A stretch of DNA of 64,000 nucleotides, from positions 23,658,001 through 23,722,000 of the forward strand of contig NW_027488368.1 in the NCBI RefSeq assembly GCF_051014445.1. Direction: 5' to 3'. The translations under genes were made by a program, and so were the position numbers. The notes under the pieces were generated by a model. The model had not been told where the DNA came from. It made no database searches and saw nothing but the letters and a program-made list of their open reading frames with translations. The first letter of the stretch is position 1, and every line of letters starts with the position of its first letter. Below are positions 9,676 through 21,532 of this stretch, piece by piece. Source of the DNA: Colletes latitarsis. Taxonomy: Eukaryota; Arthropoda; Insecta; Hymenoptera; Colletidae.

Positions 9676-11491
9676 AATGCGAAAGTATGACCCAGATGAG
9701 GGCAAATCCCAGACCTATCCCAGACCTAACTTGCGTTGTCCTCTAAAATATTGATGGAAACCAGGTTTCATTGACTGTTTCAGTGTGGTACTACATTACC
9801 ACGTGATGCAATCCAGAAAAAGCCCAGGATCTAGCCATCAAGTATGAGAAATATGCGAAAGAATGAGCCTGATGAGAGCAAATCCCAGACCTAACCTAGA
9901 CCTAACATGAATTATTCTATAAAATATTGATCGAAACCAGGTTTAATGGATTGTTTCAGTGTGGTACCACATTACTACGTGATCCAAACCAGAAAAAACC
10001 CTGGATCTGTTCAACAAGTATGTGAAAAACGCGAAAGTATGAGCCTGATGAAGGCAAATCCTAGACCTAACCCAGACCTAACTGGCGTTATCCTCTAAAA
10101 TATTGATCGAAACCAGGTTTAATTGACTGTTTCAGTGTGGTACCACATTACTACGTGATCCAATCCAGAAATAGCCCTGGATCTAGCCATGAAGTATGAG
10201 TAATTTGCGAAAGTATGAGCCTGATGAGGGCAAATCCTAGACCTAACCCAGACCTAACATGCGTTATCCTCTAAAATATTGATCGAAGCCAGGTTTAATT
10301 GAATGTTTCAGTGTGGCACCACATTACGACGTGATGCAATCCAGAAATAGCCCGGGATCTAGCCATCAAGTATGAGAAATATGCGAAAGAATGAGCCTGA
10401 TGAGAGCAAATCCCAGACCTAACCTAGACCTAACATGCGTTATCCTCTAAAATATTTATCAAGACCAGGTTTAATTGAACGTTTCAGTGTGGTACCACAT
10501 TACTACATGATCCAATCCAGAAATAGCCCAGGATCTAGCCATGAAGTATGAGAAATATGCGAAAGTGTGAGCCTGAAGAGGGCGAATCCCAGACCTATCC
10601 CAGACCTAACATGCGTTATCCTCTAAAATATTTATCAAGACCAGGTTTAGTTGAATGTTTCTGTGTGGTACCACATTACTACGTGTACCAAACCAGAAAA
10701 AACCCAGGATCCGTTCAACAAGTATGTGAAGAATGCGAAAGTATGAGTCTGATGAGTGAAAATCCCAGGGCTAACCTAGACCTAACATGCGTTATCCTCT
10801 AAAATAATGATCCAAACCAGGTTTAATGGACTGTTTCAGTGTGGTACCACTTTACTACGTGATCCAAACCAGAAAATAACCCAGGATCTGTTCAACGAGT
10901 ATGTGAAGTGTGGGAAAGTTTGAGTCTGATGAGGGCAAATCCCAAACCAATCCCAGACCTAGCTTGCGTTATCCTCTAAAATATTGATCGAAACCAGGTT
11001 TAGTCGACTGTTTCAGTGTGGTAACACATTACTACGTGATCCAAACCAGAAAAAACCCAGGATCAGCTCAACAAGTATGTGGAAAACGCGATAGTATGAG
11101 CCTGATGAGGGCGAATCCCAGACCTATCTCAGACCTAACTTGCGTTATCCTCTAAAATATTCATCGAAACCAGGTTTAGTTGACTGTTTCAGTGTGGCAC
11201 CACATTACTACGTGATCCAATCCAGAAATAGCCCAGGATCTAGCCATGAAGTATGAGAAATATGCGAAAGTATGAGCCTGATGAGGGCAAATCCTAGACC
11301 TAACCCAGACCTAACTTGCGTTATCCTCTAAAATATTTACCAAGACCTGGTTTAATTGATTGTTTCAGTGTGGTACCACATTACTACGTGAACCAAACCA
11401 AAAAAATCCCAGGATCCGTTCAACAAGTATGTGAAGAATGCGAAAGTATGAGTCTGATGAGTGAAAATCTCAGGGCTAATCTAGACGTAAC
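9676..11491 (+). repeat. Linker block X2
   Basis: Mixed-class monomers lead to V copy 2. About 10094-10644 matches 2700-3250 (offset 7394). About 10190-10975 matches 18470-19255 (offset 8280), including TTGAATGTTTCTGTGTGG, AATAATGATCC and GAAGTGTGGGAAAG. All of it is satellite. Confidence 0.8.
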
Positions 11492-12547
11492 ATGCGTTAT
11501 CCTCTAAAATATTGATCCAAACCAGGTTTAGTGGACTGTTTCAGGGTGGTACCACTTTACTACATGATCCAAAGCAGAAAAAGCCCTCGATCAGGTCAAC
11601 ATGTATGTTAGAACTGCGAAAGTATGACCCTGATGAGGGCAAACCCCAGGCCTAACCTAGACCTAACATGCGTTATCCTCAAAAATATTGATCGAAACCT
11701 GGTTTAATCGCCTGTTTCAGTGTGGTACCACACTACTACGTGATGCAATCCAGAAGAAGCCCAGGATCTAGCCATCAAGTATGAGAAATATGCGAAAGAA
11801 TGAGCCTGATGAGAGCAAATCCCAGACCTAACCCAGACCTAACATGAATTATTCTCTAAAATATTGATCGAAACCAGGTTTGATTGACTGTTTCAGTGTG
11901 GTACCACATTACTACGTGATTCAATCCAGAAATAGCCCAGGATCCAGCCATGAAGTATGAGAAATATGCGAAAGTATGAGCCTGATGAGGGCAAATCCTA
12001 GACCTAATCCAGACCTAACATGCGTCATCCTCTAAAATATTTATCAAGACCAGGTTTAGTTGATTGTTTCAGTGTGGTACCACATTACTACGTGATCCAC
12101 ACCAGAAAAAACCCAAGATCCGTTCAACAAGTATGTGAAGAATGCGAAAGTATGAGTCTGATGAGTGAAAATCCCAGGCCTAACCTAGACCTAACATGCG
12201 TTATCCTCAAAAATATCGATCGAAACCTGGTTTAATCGCCTGTTTCAGTGTGGTACCACACTACTACGTGATGCAATCCAGAAAAAGCTCAGGATCTAGC
12301 CATCAAGTATGAGAAATATGCAAAAGAATGAGCCTGATGTGGGCAAATCCTAGACCTATCCCAGACCTAACTTGCGTTATCCTCTAAAATATTGATCGAA
12401 ACCAGGTTTAATTGACTGTTTTAGTGTGGTACCACTTTACTACGTGATCCAATGCAGAAAAAACCCTCGATCAGGTCAACATGCATGTTAAAACTGCGAA
12501 AGTGTGCCCCTGATGAGGGCAAATCCCAGGCCTAACCTAGACCTAAC
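11492..12547 (+). repeat. HOR cassette V, copy 2 (6 monomers, 1056 bp)
   Basis: It has the complete D'-V1-V2-V3-V4-D order. The CCCTCG markers of D' and D are at 11584 and 12464, exactly 880 bp apart. Private variants include CGTCATCC at the V3 start and AATGCAG in D. Confidence 0.9.
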
Positions 12548-13427
12548 ATGCGTTATCCTCAAAAATATTGATCGAAACCTGGTTTAATCGCCTGTTTCAG
12601 TGTGGTACCACACTACTACGTGATGCAATCCAGAAAAAGCCCAGGATCTAGCCATCAAGTATGAGAAATATGCGAAAGAATGAGCCTGATGAGCGCAAAC
12701 CCCAGACCTATACCAGACATAACTTGCGTTATCCTCTAAAATATTGATCGAAACCAGGTTTAGTGGACTGTTTCAGTGCGGTACCACTTTACTACGTGAT
12801 CCAATCCAGAAATAGCCCAGGATCTAGCCATGAAGTATGAGAAATATGTGAAAGTATGAGCCTGTTGAGGGCAAATCCTAGACCTAACCCAGACCTAACA
12901 TGCGTTATCCTCTAAAATATTGTTCGAAACCTGGTTTAATCGACTGTTTCAGTGTGGTACCACACTACTACGTGATGCAATCCAGAAAAAGCCCAGGATC
13001 TAGCCATCAAGTGTGAGAAATATGCGAAAGAATGAGCCTGATGAGGGCACATCCTAGACCTATCCCAGACCTAATTTGCGTTATCCTCTAAAATATTGAT
13101 CGAAACCAGGTTTAATTGACTGTTTTAGTGTGGTACCACATTACTACGTGATGCAATCCAGAAAAAGCCCAGGATCTAGCCATCAAGTATGAGACATATG
13201 CGAAAGAATGAGCCCGATGAGGGCAAATCCTCGACCTAACCCAGACCTAACATGCGTTATCCTCTAAAATATTGATCGAAACCAGGTTTAATTGACTGTT
13301 TCGGTGTGGTACCACATTACTACGTGATCCAATCCAGAAATAGCCCAGGATCTAGCCATGAAGTATGAGAAATATGCGAAAGAATGAGCCTGATGAGAGC
13401 AAATCCCAGACCTAACCTAGACCTAAC
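12548..13427 (+). repeat. Linker W, copy 2 (5 monomers, shortened)
   Basis: It begins with the GAGCGCAAACCCC monomer, as other W copies do, but goes straight to the GTGGACTGTTTCAGTGCGG class. The CTATACATG and GTTACTACGTGAACC monomers are missing. It then enters a T-class monomer without the usual T0-T1 start. Confidence 0.75.
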
Positions 13428-14837
13428 ATGAATTATTCTCTAAAATATTGATCGAAACCAGGTTTAATTGACTGTTTCAGTGTGGTCCCACATTACTACG
13501 TGATCCAAACCAGAAAAAACCCAGCATCCGTTCAACAAGTATGTGAACAATGCGAAAGTATGTGTCTGATGGGTGAAAATCCCAGGCCAAACCTAGACCT
13601 AACATGCGTTATCCTCAAAAATATTGATCGAAACCTGGTTTAATCGACTGTTTCAGTGTGGTACCACACTACTACGTGATGCAATCCAGAAAAAGCCCAG
13701 GATCTAGCCATCAAGTACGAGAAATATGCGAAAGAATGAGCCTGATGAGGGCACATCCTAGACCTAGCCCAGACCTAATTTGCGTTATCCTCTAAAATAT
13801 TGATCAAAACCTGGCTTAATTGACTGTTTTAGTGTGGTACCACATTACTACGTGATGCAATCCAGAAAAAGCCCAGGATCTAACCATCAAGTATGAGAAA
13901 CATGCGAAAGAATGTGCCCGATGAGGGCAAATCCTCGACCTAACCCAGACCTAACATGCGTTCTCCTCTAAAATATTGATCGCAACCAGTTTTAATAGAC
14001 TGTTTCAGTGTGGTACCACACTACTACGTGATCCAAACCAGAAAAAACCCATGATCTGTTCAACAAGTATGTGAACAATGCGAAAGTATGAGTCTGATGA
14101 GTGAAAATCCCAGGCCAAACCTACACCTAACATGCGTTATCCTCAAAAATATTGATCGAAACCTGGTTTAATCGACTGTTTCAGTGTGGTACCACATTAC
14201 TATGTGATCCAAACCAGAAAATAACCCAGGATCTGTTCAACAAGTATGTGAAGAGTGCGAAAATATGAGTCTGATGAGGGCAAATCCCAGACCTATACCA
14301 GACCTAACTTGCGTTGTCCTCTAAGATATTGATGGAAGCCAGGTTTAATTGACTGTTTCAGTGTTGTACTTCATTACTACGTGATGCAATCCAGAAAAAG
14401 CCCAGGATCTAGCCATCAAGTATGAGAAATATGCGAAAGAATGAGCCTGATGAGAGCAAATCCCAGACCTAACCTAGACCTAACATGAATTATTCTCTAA
14501 AATATTGATCGAAACCAGGTTTAATTGACTGTTTCAGTGTGGTCCCACATTACTACGTGATCCAAACCAGAAAAAACCCAGCATCCGTTCAACAAGTATG
14601 TGAACAATGCGAAAGTATGAGTCTGATGGGTGAAAATCCCAGGCCAAACCTAGACCTAACATGCGTTATCCTCAAAAATATTGATCGAAACCTGGTTTAA
14701 TCGACTGTTTCAGTGTGGTACCACATTACTATGAGATCCAAACCAGAAAATAACCCAGGATCTGTTCAACGAGTATGTGAAGAGTGCGAAAATATGAGTC
14801 TGATGAGGGCAAATCCCAGACCTATCCCAGACCTAAC
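13428..14837 (+). repeat. T block 0 (8 monomers, 1410 bp)
   Basis: The monomer order is T2-T3-T4-T5-T6-T7-T2-T6. It includes GCGTTCTCCTC (T5), CCCATGATCTG, two AAAATAACCC 177-bp monomers, and GTTGTCCTCTAAGATATTGATGG (T7). It ends where ACTTGTGTTATCC (U class) begins. Confidence 0.8.
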
Positions 14838-17150
14838 TTGTGTTATCCTCTAAAATATTGATCGAAACCAGGTTTAATCGACTGTTTCTTTGTGGTACCA
14901 CATTAGTACGTGATCCAAACCAGAAAAAACTCAGGATCAGTTCAACAAGTATGTGAAAAACGCGAAAGTATGAGCCTGATGAGGGAGAATCCCAGACCTA
15001 TCCCAGACCTAACTTGCGTTATCCTCTAAAATATTGAACGGAACCAGGTTTAATTGACTGTTTCAGCGTGGTACCACATTACTACGTGACACAATCCAGT
15101 AACAGCCCAGGATCTAGCCATGAAGTATGAGAAATATGCGAAAGTATGAGCCTGATGAGGGCAAATCCCAGACCTAACCCAAACCTAACATGCGTTGTCC
15201 TCTAAAATATTTATCAAGACCAGGTTTAATTGAATGTTTCAGTGTGGTACCACATTACTACGTGAACCAAACCAGAAAAAACCCAGGATCCGTTCAACAA
15301 GTATGTGAAGAATGCGAAAGTATGAGTCTGATGAGTGAAAATCACGGGGCTAACCTAGACCTAACATGCGTTATCCTCAAAAATATTGATCGAAACCTAG
15401 TTTATTCGACTGTTTCAGTGTGGTACCACACTACTACGTGATGCAATCCAGAAAAAGCCCAGGATCTAGCCATCAAGTACGAGAAATATGCGTAAGAATG
15501 AGCCTGATGAGGGCACATCCTAGACCTATCCCAGACCTAATTTGCGTTATCATCTAAAATATTGATCGAAACCAGGTTTAATTGACTGTTTTAGTGTGGT
15601 ACCACATTACTACGTGATGCAATCCAGAAAAAGCCCAGGATCTAGCCATCAAGTATGAGAAACATGCGAAAGAATGTGCCCGATGAGGGCAAATCCTCGA
15701 CCTAACCCAGACCTAACATGCGTTCCCCTCTAAAATATTGATCGCAACCAGGTTTAATAGACTGTTTCAGTGTGGTACCACACTACTACGTGATGCAATC
15801 CAGAAAAAGCCCAGGATCTAGCCATCAAGTACGAGAAATATGCGTAAGAATGAGCCTGATGAGGGCACATCCTAGACCTATCCCAGACCTAATTTGCGTT
15901 ATCCTCTAAAATATTGATCGAAACCAGGTTTAATATACTGTTTCAGTGTGGTACCACACTACTACGTGATCCAAACCAGAAAAAGCCCAGGATCTAGCCA
16001 TCAAGTATGAGAAATATGCGAAAGTATGAGCCTGATGAGGGCAAATCCCAGACCTAACCCAAACCTAACATGCGTTGTCCTCTAAAATATTTATCAAGAC
16101 CAGGTTTAATTGAATGTTTCAGTGTGGTACCACATTACTACGTGAACCAAACCAGAAAAAACCCAGGATCCGTTCAACAAGTATGTGAACAATGCGAAAG
16201 TATGAGTCTGATGAGTGAAAATCCCAGGCCAAACCTACACCTAACATGCGTTATCCTCAAAAATATTGATCGAAACCTGGTTTAATCGACTGTTTCAGTG
16301 TGGTACCACATTACTATGTGATCCAAACCAGAAAATAACCCAGGATCTGTTCAACGAGTATGTGAAGAGTTGCGAAAATATGAGTCTGATGAGGGCAAAT
16401 GCCAGACCTATACCAGACCTAACTTGCGTTGTCCTCTAAGATATTGATGGAAACCAGGTTTAATTGACTGTTTCAGTGTTGTACTTCATTACTACGTGAT
16501 GCAATCCAGAAAAAGCCCAGGATCTAGCCACCAAGTATGAGAAATATGCGAAAGAATGAGCCTGATGAGAGCAAATCCCAGACCTAACCTAGACCTAACA
16601 TGAATTATTCTCTAAAATATTGATCGAAACCAGGTTTAATTGACTGTTTCAGTGTGGTCCCACATTACTACGTGATCCAAACCAGAAAAAACCCAGGATC
16701 CGTTCAACAAGTATGTGAACAATGCGAAAGTATGAGTCTGATGGGTGAAAATCCCAGGCCAAACCTAGACCTAACATGCGTTATCCTCGAGAATATTGAT
16801 CGAACCCTGGTTTAATCGACTGTTTCAGTGTGGTACCACATTACTATGTGATCCAAACCAGAAAATAATCCAGGATCTGTTCAACGAGTATGTGAAGAGT
16901 GCGAAAATATGAGTCTGATGAGGGCAAATCCCAGACCTATCCCAGACCTAACTTGTGTTATCCTCTAAAATATTGATCGGAACCAGGTTTAATCGACTGT
17001 TTCTTTGTGGTACCACATTAGTACGTGATCCAAACCAGAAAAAACCCAGGAGCAGTTCAACAAGTATGTGAAAAACGCGAAAGTATGAGCCTGATGAGGG
17101 AGAATCCCAGACCTATCCCAGACCTAACTTGCGTTATCCTCTAAAATATT
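14838..17150 (+). repeat. U monomers followed by a block duplicated at 60 kb
   Basis: It starts with U-class monomers (TTTCTTTGTGG, TTAGTACGTG). From about 15245 to 17147 the order matches about 59983-61885 at an offset of 44737-44738, including the rare AATCACGGGG and CTCGAGAATATTG variants. Inside it, 15190 and 16070 start related monomers 880 bp apart, and the GTACGAGAAATATGCGTAAG right half recurs after 352 bp. Confidence 0.8.
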
Positions 17151-19420
17151 GAACGGAACCAGGTTTAATTGACTGTTTCAGCGTGGTACCACATTACTAC
17201 GTGATACAATCCAGTAACAGCCCAGGATCTAGCCATGAAGTATGAGAAATATGCGAAAGTATGAGCCTGATGAGGGCACATCCTAGACCTATCCCAGACC
17301 TAATTTGCGTTATCCTCTAAAATATTGATCGAAACGAGGTTTAATTGACTGTTTTAGTGTGGTACCCCATTACTACGTGATGCAATCCAGAAAAAGCCCA
17401 GGATCTAGCCATCAAGTATGAGAAATATGCGAAGGAATGAGCCCGATGAGGGCAAATCCTCGACCTAACCCAGACCTAACATGCGTTATCCTCTAAAATA
17501 TTCATCGCAACCAGGTTTAATAGACTGTTTCAGTGTGGTACCACACTACTACGTGACCCAAACCAGAAAAAACCCAGGATCTGTTCAACAAGTATGTGAA
17601 AAACGCGAAAGTATGAGTCTGATGGGTGAAAATCCCAGGCCAAACCTAGACCTAACATGCGTTATCCTCGAGAATATTGATCGAACCCTGGTTTAATCGA
17701 CTGTTTCAGTGTGGTACCACGTTACTATGTGATCCAAACCAGAAAATAACCCAGGATCCGTTCAACAAGTATGTGAAAAATGCGAAAGTATGACCCAGAT
17801 GAGGGCAAATCCCAGACCTATCCCAGACCTAACTTGCGTTGTCCTCTAAAATATTGATGGAAACCAGGTTTCATTGACTGTTTCAGTGTGGTACTACATT
17901 ACCACGTGATGCAATCCAGAAAAAGCCCAGGATCTAGCCATCAAGTATGAGAAATATGCGAAAGAATGAGCCTGATGAGAGCAAATCCCAGACCTAACCT
18001 AGACCTAACATGAATTATTCTATAAAATATTGATCGAAACCAGGTTTAATGGATTGTTTCAGTGTGGTACCACATTACTACGTGATCCAAACCAGAAAAA
18101 ACCCTGGATCTGTTCAACAAGTATGTGAAAAACGCGAAAGTATGAGCCTGATGAGGGCAAATCCTAGACCTAACCCTGACCTAACATGCGTTATCCTCTA
18201 AAATATTTATCAAGTCCAGGTTTAATTGATTGTTTCAGTGTGGTACCACATTACTACGTGTACCAAACCAGAAAAAACCCAGGATCCGTTCAACAAGTAT
18301 GTGAAGAATGCGAAAGTATGAGTCTGATGAGTGAAAATCCCAGGGCTAACCTAGACCTAACATGCGTTATCCTCTAAAATAATGATCCAAACCAGGTTTA
18401 ATGGACTGTTTCAGTGTGGTACCACTTTACTACGTGATCCAAACCAGAAAATAACCCAGGATCTAGCCATGAAGTATGAGAAATTTGCGAAATTATGAGC
18501 CTGATGAGGGCAAATCCTAGACCTAACCCAGACCTAACATGCGTTATCCTCTAAAATATTAATCGAAGCCAGGTTTAATTGAATGTTTCAGTGTGGCACC
18601 ACATTACGACGTGATGCAATCCAGAAATAGCCCGGGATCTAGCCATCAAGTATGAGAAATATGCGAAAGAATGAGCCTGATGAGAGCAAATCCCAGACCT
18701 AACCTAGACCTAACATGCGTTATCCTCTAAAATATTTATCAAGACCAGGTTTAATTGAATGTTTCAGTGTGGTACCACATTACTACATGATCCAATCCAG
18801 AAATAGCCCAGGATCTAGCCATGAAGTATGAGAAATATGCGAAAGTGTGAGCCTGAAGAGGGCGAATCCCAGACCTATCCCAGACCTAACATGCGTTATC
18901 CTCTAAAATATTTATCAAGACCAGGTTTAGTTGAATATTTCTGTGTGGTACCACATTACTACGTGTACCAAACCAGAAAAAACCCAGGATCCGTTCAACA
19001 AGTATGTGAAGAATGCGAAAGTATGAGTCTGATGAGTGAAAATCCCAGGGCTAACCTAGACCTAACATGCGTTATCCTCTAAAATAATGATCCAAACCAG
19101 GTTTAATGGACTGTTTCAGTGTGGTACCACTTTACTACGTGATCCAAACCAGAAAATAACCCAGGATCTGTTCAACGAGTATGTGAAGTGTGGGAAAGTT
19201 TGAGTCTGATGAGGGCAAATCCCAAACCAATCCCAGACCTAGCTTGCGTTATCCTCTAAAATATTTACCAAGACCTGGTTTAATTGATTGTTTCAGTGTG
19301 GTACCACATTACTACGTGAACCAAACCAAAAAAAAACCCAGGATCCGTTCAACAAGTATGTGAAGAATGCGAAAGTATGAGTCTGATGAGTGAAAATCTC
19401 AGGGCTAACCTAGACGTAAC
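17151..19420 (+). repeat. Mixed block related to A copy 3 and X2
   Basis: About 17400-18175 matches 9300-10070 (offset 8103), and about 18470-19255 matches 10190-10975 (offset 8280). At about 19260 it jumps to a TTTACCAAGACCTGG monomer that matches 11336 (offset 7928). The offset steps show monomer gains and losses between two related stretches. Confidence 0.75.
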
Positions 19421-20476
19421 ATGCGTTATCCTCTAAAATATTGATCCAAACCAGGTTTAGTGGACTGTTTCAGGGTGGTACCACTTTACTACATGATCCA
19501 AAGCAGAAAAAGCCCTCGATCAGGTCAACATGTATGTTAGAACTGCGAAAGTATGACCCTGATGAGGGCAAACCCCAGGCCTAACCTAGACCTAACATGC
19601 GTTATCCTCAAAAATATTGATCGAAACCTGGTTTAATCGCCTGTTTCAGTGTGGTACCACACTACTACGTGATGCAATCCAGAAGAAGCCCAGGATCTAG
19701 CCATCAAGTATGAGAAATATGCGAAAGAATGAGCCTGATGAGAGCAAATCCCAGACCTAACCCAGACCTAACATGAATTATTCTCTAAAATATTGATCGA
19801 AACCAGGTTTGATTGACTGTTTCAGTGTGGTACCACATTACTACGTGATCCAATCCAGAAATAGCCCAGGATCCAGCCATGAAGTATGAGAAATATGCGA
19901 AAGTATGAGCCTGATGAGGGCAAATCCTAGACCTAACCCAGACCTAACATGCGTTATCCTCTAAAATATTTATCAAGACCAGGTTTAATTGATTGTTTCA
20001 GTGTGGTACCACATTACTACGTGATCCACACCAGAAAAAACCCAAGATCCGTTCAACAAGTATGTGAAGAATGCGAAAGTATGAGTCTGATGAGTGAAAA
20101 TCCCAGGCCTAACCTAGACCTAACATGCGTTATCCTCAAAACTATTGATCGAAACCTGGTTTAATCGCCTGTTTCAGTGTGGTACCACACTACTACGTGA
20201 TGCAATCCAGTAAAAGCCCAGGATCTAGCCATCAAGTATGAGAAATATGCAAAAGAATGAGCCTGATGTGGGCAAATCCTAGACCTATCCCAGACCTAAC
20301 TTGCGTTATCCTCTAAAATATTGATCGAAACCAGGTTTAATTGACTGTTTTAGTGTGGTGCCACTTTACTACGTGATCCAAAGCAGAAAAAACCCTCGAT
20401 CAGGTCAACATGCATGTTAAAACTGCGAAAGTGTGCCCCTGATGAGGGCAAATCGTAGACCTAACCCAGACCTAAC
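19421..20476 (+). repeat. HOR cassette V, copy 3 (6 monomers, 1056 bp)
   Basis: The full D'-V1-V2-V3-V4-D order is present, with CCCTCG markers at 19513 and 20393 (880 bp). After D the usual GAGCGCAAACCCC monomer is missing and the array passes directly to the GCAAATCGTAGACC class. Confidence 0.9.
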
Positions 20477-21532
20477 ATGCGTTATCCTCTAAAATATTGA
20501 TCGAAACCAGGTTTAATTGACTGTTTCGGTGTGGTACCACATTACTACGTGATCCAATCCAGAAATAGCCCAGGTTCTATACATGAAGTATGAGAAATAT
20601 GCGAAAGAATGAGCCTGATGAGGGCAAATCCTAGACCTAACCCAGACCTAACATGCGTTATCCTCTAAAATATTTATCAAGACCTGGTTTAATTGATTGT
20701 TTCAGTGTTGTACCACGTTACTACGTGAACCAAACCAGAAAAAACCCAGGATCCGTTCAACAAGTATGTGAAGAATGCGAAAGTATGAGTGTGATGAGTG
20801 AAAATATCAGGGCCAACCTAGACCTAACATGCGTTATCCTCTAAAATATTGATCCAAACCAGGTTTAGTGGACTGTTTCAGTGCGGTACCACTTTACTAC
20901 GTGATCCAATCCAGAAATAGCCCAGGATCTAGCCATGAAGTATGAGAAATATGTGAAAGTATGAGCCTGTTGAGGGCAAATCCTAGACCTAACCCAGACC
21001 TAACAAGCGTTATCCTCTAAAATATTGATCGAAACCTGGTTTAATCGACTGTTTCTGTGTGGTACCAACCTACTACGTGATGCAATCCAGAAAAAGCCCA
21101 GGATCTAGCCATCAAGTGTGAGAAATATGCGAAAGAATGAGCCTGATGAGGGCACATCCTAGACCTATCCCAGACCTAATTTGCGTTATCCTCTAAAATA
21201 TTGATCGAAACCAGGTTTAATTGACTGTTTTAGTGTGGTACCACATTACTACGTGATGCAATCCAGAAAAAGCCCAGGATCTAGCCATGAAGTATGAGAA
21301 ATATGCGAAAGTATGAGCCTGACGAGGGCAAATCCTAGACCTAACCCAGACCTCACATGCGTTATCCTCTAAAATATTTATCAAGACCAGGTTTAAATGA
21401 TTGCTTCAGTGTGGTCCCACATTACTGCGTGATCCAAACCAGAAAAAACCCAGTTTCCGTTCAACAAGTATGTGAAGAATGCGAAAGTATGAGTCTGATG
21501 AGTGAAACTCCCAGGCCTAACCTAGACCTAAC
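20477..21532 (+). repeat. Linker W, copy 3 (6 monomers, 1056 bp)
   Basis: This is the shortest W that still reaches a T0 monomer. It contains TTCTATACATGAAG, GTTACTACGTGAACC and TTTAGTGGACTG monomers in the usual order. The distance from the V start to the T0 start is exactly 12 monomers (2112 bp). Confidence 0.8.
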